Assembly: GCF_010435915.1 (NCBI RefSeq)
Contig: NZ_JAAFZH010000001.1
Location: 248,001-312,000 of the forward strand
From: Spirosoma terrae
GTDB lineage: Bacteria; Bacteroidota; Bacteroidia; Cytophagales; Spirosomataceae
DNA length: 64,000 bases
Direction of reading: 5' to 3'
The position numbers and the translations under genes are program-made. Shown here piece by piece: positions 17,115-26,238 of this stretch. The notes beneath the pieces are model-generated. The model was not told where the DNA came from. It saw nothing but the letters and a program-made list of their open reading frames with translations, and did not search any database. The stretch's first letter is position 1, and each line of letters begins with the position of its first letter.

Positions 17115-18185
17115 ATGGCAAATCGGTATTTTTTAAAAGTAAAAGAGGTTGTTCGGGAGACATCGGATGCTGTAACAATAACCTTCTGGCATCCAATTAA
17201 CGAAGAAGTACGCTATCAGCCGGGTCAGTTTCTGACATTCCTACTGAACATAAATGGGCAGAAAGTACGTCGCTCGTACTCAATGGCTTCGTCGCCTTAT
17301 GTTGACGTATCATTAGCCGTATCGGTAAAACGGGTGCCTGGTGGATTAGCCTCAAATTATCTCTGCGATCAGATTAAGCCCGGCGATATTATTGAAACGC
17401 TGGAGCCAATGGGAACCTTTGTTCCGAAGCTGGATTCGAATAACCGACGTACTATCGTATTGATTGGAGCTGGTAGCGGTATTACACCGCTGTTTTCTAT
17501 GGCCAAGTCGGCCCTGCACGTAGAGCCAAACAGCCGCATATGGCTTATTTACGGCAACCGCAATCAGAATTCGATTATCTATAAGGCGCATCTGGATGCG
17601 ATGGAGCAGGCGTATGGTCAACAGCGCTTTCAGGTAACCCACGTGCTAAGCCAGCCTTCAGCGGGATGGACCGGCCCGGAGGGGCGATTGAATCAACATA
17701 CCATAACGAAACTGCTCGATTCACTTCCGTCGGCGGAGCGTCAGAATGCTAGCGTTTACCTCTGTGGACCTGACGGAATGATGGCAGAAGCTCGCTCAGC
17801 TCTTGCTCTGGTTGGTGTTCCTACTGATAGAGTATTTAAGGAAAGCTTCATAACGGCGCCCGTAGCTGCCGGGGAGGTCATTGAAGATCCAATATCGGCC
17901 GGTGATGAGGGGTCGCCGGAGGTGACAATTTTGTACGAAGGCAGTGAATATAAATTTGCCGTAGCCCCACATCAGACTATTCTGGAAGCTGCGCTCGATC
18001 TGGATATTGATCTTCCCTATTCGTGCCAGGCGGGGATGTGTACGGCCTGTATGGGACGGTGTATATCCGGGACCGTAAAACTAGATGAAGAAGATGGGTT
18101 GTCAGAATCTGAACTGAAAGCTGGCTACGTGTTGACTTGCGTTGCTCACCCGGTTGGGCGAGATGTAGTGATCGAAATAGAATAG
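17115..18185 (+). CDS. Ferredoxin-NAD(P)H reductase-type oxidoreductase (PaaE-like)
   Basis: A 356-residue three-domain flavoprotein. The FAD domain (about 1-100) has RRSYSMASSP, the NAD(P) domain (about 105-235) has GAGSGITPLFSM and YLCGPDGMM, and a C-terminal plant-type [2Fe-2S] ferredoxin (about 270-356) has SCQAGMCTACMGRC plus a fourth Cys at LTCVAHP. This is the layout of phenylacetyl-CoA epoxidase reductase (PaaE) and related reductases. No paaABCD genes are near it, so it probably serves another oxygenase or a general electron-transfer role. Monocistronic with a strong terminator. Confidence 0.87.
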   Translation: MANRYFLKVKEVVRETSDAVTITFWHPINEEVRYQPGQFLTFLLNINGQKVRRSYSMASSPYVDVSLAVSVKRVPGGLASNYLCDQIKPGDIIETLEPMGTFVPKLDSNNRRTIVLIGAGSGITPLFSMAKSALHVEPNSRIWLIYGNRNQNSIIYKAHLDAMEQAYGQQRFQVTHVLSQPSAGWTGPEGRLNQHTITKLLDSLPSAERQNASVYLCGPDGMMAEARSALALVGVPTDRVFKESFITAPVAAGEVIEDPISAGDEGSPEVTILYEGSEYKFAVAPHQTILEAALDLDIDLPYSCQAGMCTACMGRCISGTVKLDEEDGLSESELKAGYVLTCVAHPVGRDVVIEIE

Positions 18186-18187
18186 AC

Positions 18188-18219
18188 AAAAGGCCTGGCA
18201 TCAATACCAGGCCTTTTTG
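18188..18219 (+). terminator. Terminator of the reductase gene
   Basis: AAAAGGCCTGG and CCAGGCCTTTT arms with an 8-base loop and T-run. Confidence 0.9.
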
Positions 18220-18257
18220 TTTATTCGTCGCGTCGCAGACGTGCCATTAGCCATTGC

Positions 18258-20465
18258 TTATTTTTTTCGCCTGGGAGAGGGAGCGACTTTGGGGGTAACT
18301 ACTGTACCAACTCCAACAGCCGGTTCGGGAGCTATTGCAGGCGCTACGTGATCAGGTGGAGAGGGCGGGGCCGGGGGATTTACTACAGCGGCTCCTTTTA
18401 TTGTTTTGGCTGGTAACGGAGGGGGCGGAGCCGCCACACCACGTAGCGTTTTGGCGGCTTTGGGCGTATGATAAACTCTGGGTGCCGATCTTAAGTCAAT
18501 TTCGTATTCTCTCATTAAGTCGTCGCTCATGGACATATCTTCGCCATATTTACTCATCTGATTCGAGAGCGATTCCATTTGCTGGTTTACCTGTTCCATC
18601 TCCTTGTCGAATTTCTCCATTGGCAGACGAGCTTTTCCCAGTTTTTCACGGGCTTCTTCCAGCTGTTTGTTCAGCTCTTCGATGCCAAGTTCCTGTTTCT
18701 TAATTTCGGGTTCGAGTAATTCGAGCTGTTTTTCAACAGCAGATGCGTCCAGTTTTGCTTTGCCCTCGTTACGTAGCATTTGCTGCCGTTTTTCGAGAAT
18801 CTTTTCCCGTTGTTCCATTAGGCGTTGTTTGCGCCATTCCAGCGTTTCCTCATTACGTTCAAACTCTTCAATGGGGAACCGCAATTTCTCCATCTGCCGA
18901 TGCAGTGCGTCCATTTGTTTCGTTTGAAGCGCCATCAGACGATGTAAACTGTCTAGTTGAACGTTATGGAGTGAACGTAGCCGGGACAGCGAGTCGGACA
19001 AAGGCTGGAGTTGCGATATAGAAGCCTGTGCCTCAGTGACGATCTTATCATAATTGATCTTGTCAAGTTCTGCCAACGTAGCTTTCACACCGTTTTCGGC
19101 CGTGACCACAATATTGTCGTAATCAATGTGGGATAAGCTTTCAGTAAGAGCGTCCATACTGCCGTCGAACGCCTGATTCTTTTCAATGATAGTCAGCAGA
19201 ATATCGCGGTCGGGTTGTTGAACCATATCCAGCGAAAGCTTACCCGCCATAACCTGATTGAGTTGTTGCTGTAATTTAGCTACCCGTGCTGGTGGTAGCT
19301 TTTGACCTTTCCAGATTACGTAGCTGACCTGTTTATTGCCAGCCATACCGTACTCTGAATTAGTATCTACTTTATGACGGCGGGTAGGTTTAGGTTGTTT
19401 GGTTTTTTGATCAGGTTTGTCCTGCTTTTGGACCGCATAAACCGATACGCTTACTAGTAATAAGGTGGCTAAGGTTAACCCCGCCAGGCTACCATTTGAA
19501 ACGACTGGACGTATCGGAACGCCCAGCATTCGGCGCACACGTTGTAAGAGTAATTGTCGCTTGGTTGTTAAAGCCATCGCTAAAGAAGGGGTGAAACCTG
19601 CCTGTGCTAATCGAATCTCTTCGACACGGGCTAATGCCTGGGCGAGTACGCGCCCGTCGCCACCACAGGCTTGTACGGCCAGATCATCGCAGCAATGTTC
19701 TCGTTCTTCTCTGACGCGGGCCGATAGCCACCACATAGCGGGATGGAAGAAATAAAGAACCTCCATAATGGATTGCAGCAAGTTGACAGCATAATCGTTA
19801 CGTTTAACATGAGCAAGTTCATGGGCCAAAATCGCTTCTATTTCTTTCGTTGATAAACTGGTTGCCAGGCCAACAGGGAGAAGAAGAACTGGCTTCAGCA
19901 TACCAATAACCATTGGTACGGCAATACGGGCCGATTCATGAACACGCACCACCGTTTTAATGGCTAAAGTGGTTCGGAGTTGGTTGGATAGTTGAATCCA
20001 TCGGTCGGAGGTGGGTTTGGTGGCCGACCGGCTGAGGTGCTGGAGATAAAGCCAGCCGCCGGTTAGGCGTATACCAAACAAGATAACCCCCAGCAAGTAG
20101 ATAATGACAAACTGATTAAGGTGTTCATTCAGAAAGAGCTGTATCTGCTGATGCCACGGTACGTTTTGTGAAATAGTTTGCCAATGGATAGCCAGTGAGC
20201 GCATAGGTACTGAGTTGTTGGGCAATGGAGTGGCTGAGGAAACGGGTTTGTAGTACCAGGCAAATGTTCCTAGCGACGTAAGCAGTTGCGAGAGCAGGGA
20301 GAAAATACCCAGTCGGTAACGTAGCGCGCTGGATTGATGTCGGAGTAAATGCAGCAGTAAAGCCGTCGACAGAACAATGGCAAATCCCTGCCAGAGAGCG
20401 TGGAACAGCGTCCAGCCCAGCGCATAAATAACCGGGCTCAATAGGTGATAAGAGATGGTATTCAT
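18258..20465 (-). CDS. M56 (BlaR1/MecR1-like) membrane metallopeptidase
   Basis: A 735-residue protein. The N-terminal third has four or so membrane helices and the zinc-peptidase motif HELAHVKRND, typical of BlaR1 gluzincins. The C-terminal part is not a penicillin-sensor domain. It is a long charged coiled coil (about 400-640, rich in Gln, Glu, Leu and Lys) followed by a Pro/Ala-rich tail (about 665-735). In the BlaR1 model this peptidase inactivates BlaI. The sensory function here is unknown because the transpeptidase domain is missing. It is 30 bases downstream of blaI and probably co-transcribed. Confidence 0.88.
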   Translation of the reverse strand: MNTISYHLLSPVIYALGWTLFHALWQGFAIVLSTALLLHLLRHQSSALRYRLGIFSLLSQLLTSLGTFAWYYKPVSSATPLPNNSVPMRSLAIHWQTISQNVPWHQQIQLFLNEHLNQFVIIYLLGVILFGIRLTGGWLYLQHLSRSATKPTSDRWIQLSNQLRTTLAIKTVVRVHESARIAVPMVIGMLKPVLLLPVGLATSLSTKEIEAILAHELAHVKRNDYAVNLLQSIMEVLYFFHPAMWWLSARVREEREHCCDDLAVQACGGDGRVLAQALARVEEIRLAQAGFTPSLAMALTTKRQLLLQRVRRMLGVPIRPVVSNGSLAGLTLATLLLVSVSVYAVQKQDKPDQKTKQPKPTRRHKVDTNSEYGMAGNKQVSYVIWKGQKLPPARVAKLQQQLNQVMAGKLSLDMVQQPDRDILLTIIEKNQAFDGSMDALTESLSHIDYDNIVVTAENGVKATLAELDKINYDKIVTEAQASISQLQPLSDSLSRLRSLHNVQLDSLHRLMALQTKQMDALHRQMEKLRFPIEEFERNEETLEWRKQRLMEQREKILEKRQQMLRNEGKAKLDASAVEKQLELLEPEIKKQELGIEELNKQLEEAREKLGKARLPMEKFDKEMEQVNQQMESLSNQMSKYGEDMSMSDDLMREYEIDLRSAPRVYHTPKAAKTLRGVAAPPPPLPAKTIKGAAVVNPPAPPSPPDHVAPAIAPEPAVGVGTVVTPKVAPSPRRKK

Positions 20466-20495
20466 GGCAAAATGTTGGTAATCAGTTAAAATGGA

Positions 20496-20861
20496 TTAGT
20501 CTCGGTTTAGGCTACTGAGTAGTTTTTTGATTTCGTCTAATTCTTCAGGCGATGTTTTGTGCTGGCCCAGCACCTGCATCACGAGTTTTGAGGCCGAGCC
20601 CCGAAACGCTGTTTCAACAAATCGATCAACTAATCCGCGTTGGGTATCTTCTTCGCTGACAGCCGCTGAATACGTGTGAGAGCGGCTATCTTCAATGCGA
20701 CTTAGCAAGCTTTTGTCGACCATGATCTGCATTAATTTTAACGCTGTCGTGTATCCTATTTCTCGATTCTGACTTAGCTGTTCATGTACCTGACGTACTG
20801 TGCTGGGGCCATTTGCCCAGAGTACGTGTAATATTTCGAGTTCAGCATCTGTTGGTTTCAT
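20496..20861 (-). CDS. BlaI/MecI-family repressor
   Basis: A 121-residue winged-helix protein of the penicillinase repressor family. MKPTDAELEILHVLWANGP opens the domain, followed by TVRQVHEQL and GYTTALKLMQIMVDKSLL (the recognition helix and wing). BlaI dimers bind TACA-type palindromes and are cut by a partner M56 peptidase. I chose ATG at 20861 because longer frames run through the operator. Paired with the BlaR1-like gene downstream. The target gene regulated besides this pair is not evident. Confidence 0.9.
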   Translation of the reverse strand: MKPTDAELEILHVLWANGPSTVRQVHEQLSQNREIGYTTALKLMQIMVDKSLLSRIEDSRSHTYSAAVSEEDTQRGLVDRFVETAFRGSASKLVMQVLGQHKTSPEELDEIKKLLSSLNRD

Positions 20862-20866
20862 AGTAT

Positions 20867-20908
20867 CTACGAATGATTTCGTAGTAAACATATACGAAGC
20901 TTTTCGTA
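20867..20908. promoter_or_regulatory. Twin BlaI-type operators
   Basis: Two palindromes with the same design, TACGAA-N4-TTCGTA: CTACGAATGATTTCGTAG at 20867-20884 and TACGAAGCTTTTCGTA at 20893-20908. Their centres are 25 bases apart. They lie just upstream of blaI in the gap to the divergent peptidase gene, the expected place for autoregulation. BlaI binding is inferred from position and symmetry. Confidence 0.7.
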
Positions 20909-20948
20909 GATGCAACTAGTTGAACAAAAAAATTTTAGAAGGCTTATT

Positions 20949-20956
20949 TATTTTTG
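20949..20956 (+). promoter_or_regulatory. -7 element of the M3 peptidase gene
   Basis: TATTTTTG, 55 bases before the ATG at 21012. No clear -33 TTG at 19-21 bases. Confidence 0.4.
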
Positions 20957-21011
20957 TAGCATTATTGAGGAACTACTAAACTGCTGGCAAACCAGCTTGC
21001 CTATATTACTG

Positions 21012-22760
21012 ATGAATTCAAACGAAACCTTAGTAATCCCTAACCGTCCGATACGCCGTTTCATTGGCGAAGAACGCTTTACCGATACGGCCGATTTACG
21101 GAGTTGGGACGATGTGAAACCGCTCTATGAAGAATTACTTAATCGTCCTATTACTAGTGTAGATGAGTTTAAACAATGGTTAACCGATCGGAGCGAACTA
21201 GAATCCTATTTATCGGAAAACTTTGCGTGGCGTTACATTCGGATGACGTGTGATACCGCCAACGAAGACCTGGTTAATCGGCTCAATTTCTTTATTGCCG
21301 AAATTCAGCCGCCCATGACGGCGTTAGGCAACGAACTCGACATCAAAACAATCGATAGCCCTTATTTGAGTCAACTGACTGAGGAGGGGTATTCGGTGAT
21401 GATACGGGGTATGAAAAAGGCCATTGATATTTTTCGGGAGGAAAATATTCCGCTGCAAACAGAAATGCAGACCGAAGAACGTAAATACGGTGCTCTGGTC
21501 GGGGCAATGACTGTTACTATCGATGGACAGGAACTGACATTACCCGCAGCGAGTGATTTGCTTCAGGCAACGGATCGGGCTGTTCGGGAGAATGCCTGGC
21601 GCTCGATTTGGGAGCGTCGTTACCAGGATCATGACGCACTTGATCAACTGTTTGATCGATTACGCGCGCTACGTCATCAGATAGCGGTGAATGCTGGCTT
21701 TGCTAATTTTCGGGATTATTCCTTTGCTGCGTTGGGTCGCTTCGACTATACACCGGAAGACTGCTTCAATTTCCATAATTCGGTAGCCGATGCCGTTGTA
21801 CCGTTACTCAATAAATTGGCTCAGGAGCGGAAGCAGCACTTGGCTGTTGATCCGCTACGTCCCTGGGATACTAAAGTAGACGTAGCAGGGCGACCTCCGC
21901 TGAAACCCTTCGAGACAGGAACGGAACTGCTGGAAAAAACTATCGCTTGTTTTGATCGACTTGACCAGTCTTTAGGTGACGACCTGCGTATTATGCGGGC
22001 AATGGGCCATCTTGATCTGGAGTCTAGGAAGGGGAAAGCACCTGGAGGCTATAACTATCCTTTAGAAGAAATTGGCGTACCATTTATTTTTATGAATGCT
22101 ACGTCCAGTCTGCGCGATTTGGTTACGATGGTACACGAAGGCGGCCACGCGGTTCACTCGTTCCTAACGCGGGAGCTTCCATTAAAAGCATTCCGAAATC
22201 CGCCCATGGAAGTGGCCGAACTGGCCTCGATGAGTATGGAATTGCTGTCGATGGATCATTGGGATGTATTTTTCGACAATCCTGAAGAGTTGCGCCGGGC
22301 TAAACTACAGCACCTTGAATCGATTATTGAAACGCTGCCCTGGGTGGCCACGATAGATAAATTCCAGCACTGGATATATGAAAATCCAACCCATACCGAT
22401 GCTGACCGGCGTGAGAACTGGCTATCAATTTATGACCAGTTTGCCGACAACGTAACCGATTGGGCGGGTCTGGAGAAGTTTAAGGCATATATCTGGCAAC
22501 GGCAATTGCATTTATACGAAGTGCCCTTTTATTATATTGAGTATGGCATTGCCCAATTAGGGGCTATTGGCGTATGGCGTAATTATCGACGCAATCCGGT
22601 GGCCGGGCTGGAAGGTTACAAAAAAGCGTTGAGCCTAGGTTATAAGACACCTATTCGGGAGATATATGCGGCTGCTAACGTACCTTTCGATTTCTCCCGC
22701 GAACACATTCAGGAGCTGATGGAGTTTGTCGGGCAGGAGATAGAAGCGCTTAAGAAGTAA
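21012..22760 (+). CDS. M3-family oligoendopeptidase (PepF-like)
   Basis: A 582-residue cytoplasmic metallopeptidase. The active-site motif HEGGHAVHSF (HExxH) lies in the middle third, followed by the glutamate-bearing helix VAELASMSMELLS. It cleaves short peptides. No signal peptide is present. ATG at 21012 (MNSNETLVIP) fits the normal length; an in-frame ATG at 20910 would add a 34-residue leader and overlap the second operator's edge. Divergent from blaI, so BlaI could affect both, though this is only a positional argument. Confidence 0.9.
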   Translation: MNSNETLVIPNRPIRRFIGEERFTDTADLRSWDDVKPLYEELLNRPITSVDEFKQWLTDRSELESYLSENFAWRYIRMTCDTANEDLVNRLNFFIAEIQPPMTALGNELDIKTIDSPYLSQLTEEGYSVMIRGMKKAIDIFREENIPLQTEMQTEERKYGALVGAMTVTIDGQELTLPAASDLLQATDRAVRENAWRSIWERRYQDHDALDQLFDRLRALRHQIAVNAGFANFRDYSFAALGRFDYTPEDCFNFHNSVADAVVPLLNKLAQERKQHLAVDPLRPWDTKVDVAGRPPLKPFETGTELLEKTIACFDRLDQSLGDDLRIMRAMGHLDLESRKGKAPGGYNYPLEEIGVPFIFMNATSSLRDLVTMVHEGGHAVHSFLTRELPLKAFRNPPMEVAELASMSMELLSMDHWDVFFDNPEELRRAKLQHLESIIETLPWVATIDKFQHWIYENPTHTDADRRENWLSIYDQFADNVTDWAGLEKFKAYIWQRQLHLYEVPFYYIEYGIAQLGAIGVWRNYRRNPVAGLEGYKKALSLGYKTPIREIYAAANVPFDFSREHIQELMEFVGQEIEALKK

Positions 22761-22803
22761 GGAATTATAGAGAAAATCAATAAAAATCTGTGGGTTAACT
22801 GCC

Positions 22804-22831
22804 TTTGACTAACGACTCTTTCGTAAGTTTG
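22804..22831 (+). promoter_or_regulatory. Probable promoter of the small lipoprotein
   Basis: TTTG (22804-22807) and TAAGTTTG (22824-22831), spaced 16 bases, slightly shorter than usual. Confidence 0.45.
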
Positions 22832-22857
22832 CAGAATCAATTCGTAATCAAGTGGCT

Positions 22858-23136
22858 ATGAAACGCGTATTCAGTGCAGGTTTGATGGTAGCAGCTGTGT
22901 TATCACTGGCATCCTGTGACTATCAGAAAAATAACACGATCCGTCAGGCTGATTACCGGGCAGGCGACTTCCGGGCTAACTATCGGGCAGGCGATCCTGA
23001 AGTATATGGAGCTGGTAAAGATTCGGCTGCTGTGCAGACAAAATATAAGTATACCCCAAATCCTGAACTGGATCAGAAGGTTGAGAAAATCCGTCAAAAA
23101 CTATACGGACCAGGCTCAGGCCCACAGGGAGCGTAG
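22858..23136 (+). CDS. Small hypothetical lipoprotein with YRAGD repeats
   Basis: A 92-residue exported lipoprotein. The leader and lipobox SLASC are clear. The mature part holds a short degenerate repeat (DYRAGDF, NYRAGDP) and then a charged helix (ELDQKVEKIRQKLYG). Start at the ATG 22858 rather than the GTG two codons upstream. No known family is recognised. Not obviously part of an operon with the next gene, 240 bases away. That gap (23137-23376) holds no feature I can support. Confidence 0.65.
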   Translation: MKRVFSAGLMVAAVLSLASCDYQKNNTIRQADYRAGDFRANYRAGDPEVYGAGKDSAAVQTKYKYTPNPELDQKVEKIRQKLYGPGSGPQGA

Positions 23137-23376
23137 TCAGTTAAAAAATAGTCTCTTCTGAAGGTAAAGGTTAATAAAACGTATAGGGATTATTAGCCGT
23201 TGAAGATACTGTATATGTCTTAAGCAAAAGCGATGTATTGGTTAACCTGACCGGTGCGTCGCTTTTGAGTGTAAGGCATAGAAGTATCTATTTTTTTTCC
23301 TTTACTTTGTCCAATTGAAGTACAAGGTTTATAGTACTTTTTGAATAAGTAAATCGCTACAAACAGCATAATCGCT

Positions 23377-24450
23377 ATGAATATTGCATTAGTAACGGGG
23401 TCGGCTGGGCTCATTGGTAGTGAAGCCGTTGCCTTTTTTGCTGATAAATTTGATTTGATTATTGGTATCGACAATAACATGCGGCAGTACTTTTTCGGAG
23501 CTGATGGCTCAACGGAATGGAACCGCAATCGGTTGGCCGACACCTACGCAACTTATAAACATTATGCGGCCGATATTCGGGAGGTGCCTCAGTTAGAGCC
23601 TATCTTTCAGGAGTATGGTAGTGATATTAAGTTAGTGCTTCATACTGCTGCTCAACCTTCTCACGACTGGGCCGCCCGCGAACCATTTACTGATTTTGGC
23701 GTCAATGCGGTTGGTACGTTGAACCTGTTGGAAATGACCCGGCTTCATTGTCCCGAGGCTGTTTTCATTTTCACGTCTACCAACAAGGTGTATGGCGATA
23801 ATCCGAACTATTTGCCACTGATCGAAACCGAAACTCGCTGGGAAATCGACCAGGATCATAAATATTTCAAGAATGGTATTGATGAGGAAATGAGCCTGGA
23901 TCATACCAAACACTCCATCTTTGGCGCTTCGAAAGTGGCCGCCGACGTAATGGTGCAGGAGTACGGTCGGTATTTCGGTATGAAAACAGGAGTATTCCGG
24001 GGAGGTTGCTTAACAGGACCAAATCATTCGGGCGCGCAGTTGCACGGCTTCCTGTCTTACCTGATGAAATGTGCCATTACAGGAAATCAGTACACCATTT
24101 TTGGCTACAAAGGCAAGCAGGTTCGGGATAACATTCATAGCTGGGATTTAGTGAATATGTTCTGGCATTTCTATCAGAACCCACGCGCGGGTGAAGTATA
24201 TAATGCTGGTGGTGGCCGATTCGCCAACTGTTCTATGCTGGAAGCCATTGCGCTGTGTGAAGAAATTTCGGGCAATAAAATGAATTATCAGTATTCCGAG
24301 ACGGCACGTAGTGGTGACCATATCTGGTATATTTCTGATTTGACGAAATTTAAGGCGCACTACCCAGACTGGAACTGGACCTACGATCTGAAGCAGACCA
24401 TGATTCAAATTCATGACAGTATGGCTGCCCGGTTAGCCTTAGTGAAATAA
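23377..24450 (+). CDS. CDP-paratose 2-epimerase-like NAD-dependent epimerase
   Basis: A 357-residue extended SDR enzyme. The NAD-binding motif [10 protein letters not shown] (residues 7-16) is near the N terminus. [10 protein letters not shown] precedes a long insertion, with [11 protein letters not shown] later: the usual YxxxK is replaced by the F-x-x-x-K pattern. It resembles RfbE/tyv family 2-epimerases, which act on CDP-linked dideoxy sugars, but the exact substrate is not proven. A possible role is to supply a modified sugar to the glycosyltransferases downstream. It opens a plus-strand run of surface-glycan genes and ends in a terminator. Confidence 0.8.
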   Translation: MNIALVTGSAGLIGSEAVAFFADKFDLIIGIDNNMRQYFFGADGSTEWNRNRLADTYATYKHYAADIREVPQLEPIFQEYGSDIKLVLHTAAQPSHDWAAREPFTDFGVNAVGTLNLLEMTRLHCPEAVFIFTSTNKVYGDNPNYLPLIETETRWEIDQDHKYFKNGIDEEMSLDHTKHSIFGASKVAADVMVQEYGRYFGMKTGVFRGGCLTGPNHSGAQLHGFLSYLMKCAITGNQYTIFGYKGKQVRDNIHSWDLVNMFWHFYQNPRAGEVYNAGGGRFANCSMLEAIALCEEISGNKMNYQYSETARSGDHIWYISDLTKFKAHYPDWNWTYDLKQTMIQIHDSMAARLALVK

Positions 24451-24467
24451 TAAAAGCTTTACTCCCT

Positions 24468-24500
24468 AAAAATGCCAGTCGAACAAGCTGGCATTTTTAG
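24468..24500 (+). terminator. Terminator of the epimerase gene
   Basis: AAAAATGCCAG and CTGGCATTTTT arms with a 9-base loop. It covers an in-frame ATG at 24472, which argues that the next gene starts at 24511. Confidence 0.9.
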
Positions 24501-24510
24501 TATTACGTCC

Positions 24511-26175
24511 ATGCCCCATTTCGACACTTATCCAACCGTATATTGGTTACCCGTTTATGCGCTCTGCTGGGTTTTGTTATGGCTTGCTATAAGGCCGCAA
24601 ACCAATCAGCGGTTTTTTATTGCATCGGCACTGCTGGCTCTGTTTTTGTTACGTCTACCCAGCATCGTATTCAACAACGAAATCAATCCTGACGAGAGTC
24701 AGATGATTACACAGGCGTTGACGCTGCGGTATGATCCCGTTTATTTTCGATCGGTAGATGGTACAACAGGTGGTCCACTTGATAGCTACTTCCTGATCAT
24801 ACCCAGCTTTATAGGCTTACCATTTGATTTTATTACCGCTCATCTGACCGCCTTCGGATTGGTAGCCGTATGTTTTTGGCTGTTATTTCAGACGGCTAAA
24901 CGCTGGTTTGGTAGTAAAGCCGCCCGACTAGCGTTGCTACCGTTGATTTTTATGTTCGGCCTGACCCAGAATGGCGATTTCCTGCATTACAACAGTGAAC
25001 TAATTGCCCTGGTGTTACTAAGCTGGAGCTATTATCTGTATGCCAAACTGTTGGCCGACCGGCAACCATCGCTGCTGAGAATTGGGCTAATCGGCCTGCT
25101 GCTGGGTATGGTGCCATTTGGAAAACTACAGGCTGTGCCGCTGGCTGCTGTTGTTGGCTTGTTTGTAGGAATTACTATTCTGCTACGTCAGAATTTGTCT
25201 GTGCAGGCTAAAGTTGGACGTATTGCTCTACTTGGCGTATGTAGTGCAGCGTTCCCGTTGCTGGTTATTTTTCTGACCTATATAAATGGCGTTTACAACG
25301 ATTTCATTACGTTCTATATCATCGGGAATTTTCGCTATGCTGGCAATACCGATCAGGTAAAGAGTTTGCTTCGTTTGCCCGAGTTTTTTCAACGGGGCAG
25401 CGAATTCGATTGGCTGGTCAAGTTTGTCGTATTGGTTTGGATTGCAGGATTTGTGGCTGCTGTCCGCCGGAAAATTCGATTTACTATTGAGTCCGTTCAG
25501 ATCGCAGCATTTATCATCACATTGCTGATTGCTACGTTGTTCGCCATTACCCGAACGGGCTCAGAGTACGTGCATTATTTGTACTTCTTAACCGGCCCAC
25601 TGTTGTTTGGTTTAGCCTATGGCTGGCAACAGCTACAAACCAATGAACGTACAGGGCAGTGGATTGCTTTGGGCGCAACGGCTGTTTTTCTGTTGCTGTT
25701 TGGGATACAAACGGTTCAGAATTATATCCAGAAAACGCCGATGAATCCTTATTCGTCGGAGTGGCAAAACGGCTGGGTTGTGCAGCAATCGTCGGTAGCA
25801 AAAAGAGTGTTGACCTATGCACGACCAGGTGAAAAACTAGCTGTCTGGGGCTGGCGTTGTGATTATTACGTTCAAACACAGATGCCGCAGGGCGTAGCCG
25901 AAAACCATACGATACGTAGCGCGTTTAATCATCCAATGCTGGCTGACTATCAGAAACGTTACGTTAGTGATTTTATACGGTCTACTCCGCCTGTTTTTGT
26001 GGATGCAGTCGGTAGCCAGAATCTTTGGATGAATGACCGTAAAACCCAGGGGCATGAACTTATTAAACCCCTAGGCCAGTTTGTGAGCGCACATTACACG
26101 TACGTTGGCCTTGTTAATGATACCCGGATTTACGTTCGTAATGACCGGGTCGCTGGTCTGAATCCGAAGCAGTAG
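24511..26175 (+). CDS. GT39-like membrane glycosyltransferase
   Basis: A 554-residue multi-pass membrane protein with about ten hydrophobic helices. An acidic loop after the second helix (NEINPDESQMI) matches the catalytic loop position of PMT/ArnT-type (GT39/GT83) glycosyltransferases that use polyprenyl-phosphate sugars. The C-terminal part is a soluble extracellular domain. ATG at 24511 is chosen because the earlier ATG (24472) lies inside the upstream terminator. The donor and acceptor are unknown. It probably builds or transfers surface glycan with the downstream GT2 genes. Confidence 0.7.
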   Translation: MPHFDTYPTVYWLPVYALCWVLLWLAIRPQTNQRFFIASALLALFLLRLPSIVFNNEINPDESQMITQALTLRYDPVYFRSVDGTTGGPLDSYFLIIPSFIGLPFDFITAHLTAFGLVAVCFWLLFQTAKRWFGSKAARLALLPLIFMFGLTQNGDFLHYNSELIALVLLSWSYYLYAKLLADRQPSLLRIGLIGLLLGMVPFGKLQAVPLAAVVGLFVGITILLRQNLSVQAKVGRIALLGVCSAAFPLLVIFLTYINGVYNDFITFYIIGNFRYAGNTDQVKSLLRLPEFFQRGSEFDWLVKFVVLVWIAGFVAAVRRKIRFTIESVQIAAFIITLLIATLFAITRTGSEYVHYLYFLTGPLLFGLAYGWQQLQTNERTGQWIALGATAVFLLLFGIQTVQNYIQKTPMNPYSSEWQNGWVVQQSSVAKRVLTYARPGEKLAVWGWRCDYYVQTQMPQGVAENHTIRSAFNHPMLADYQKRYVSDFIRSTPPVFVDAVGSQNLWMNDRKTQGHELIKPLGQFVSAHYTYVGLVNDTRIYVRNDRVAGLNPKQ

Positions 26176-26238
26176 TTTAGTGACCTACGTAGTATTTAGG
26201 TGATGTGAACAGGATTACTATTTTGAAAATTAACTTTT

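Noticed and set aside
23220-23543. Minus-strand frame before the epimerase
   Set aside because: Overlaps the epimerase N terminus; no leader or motif.
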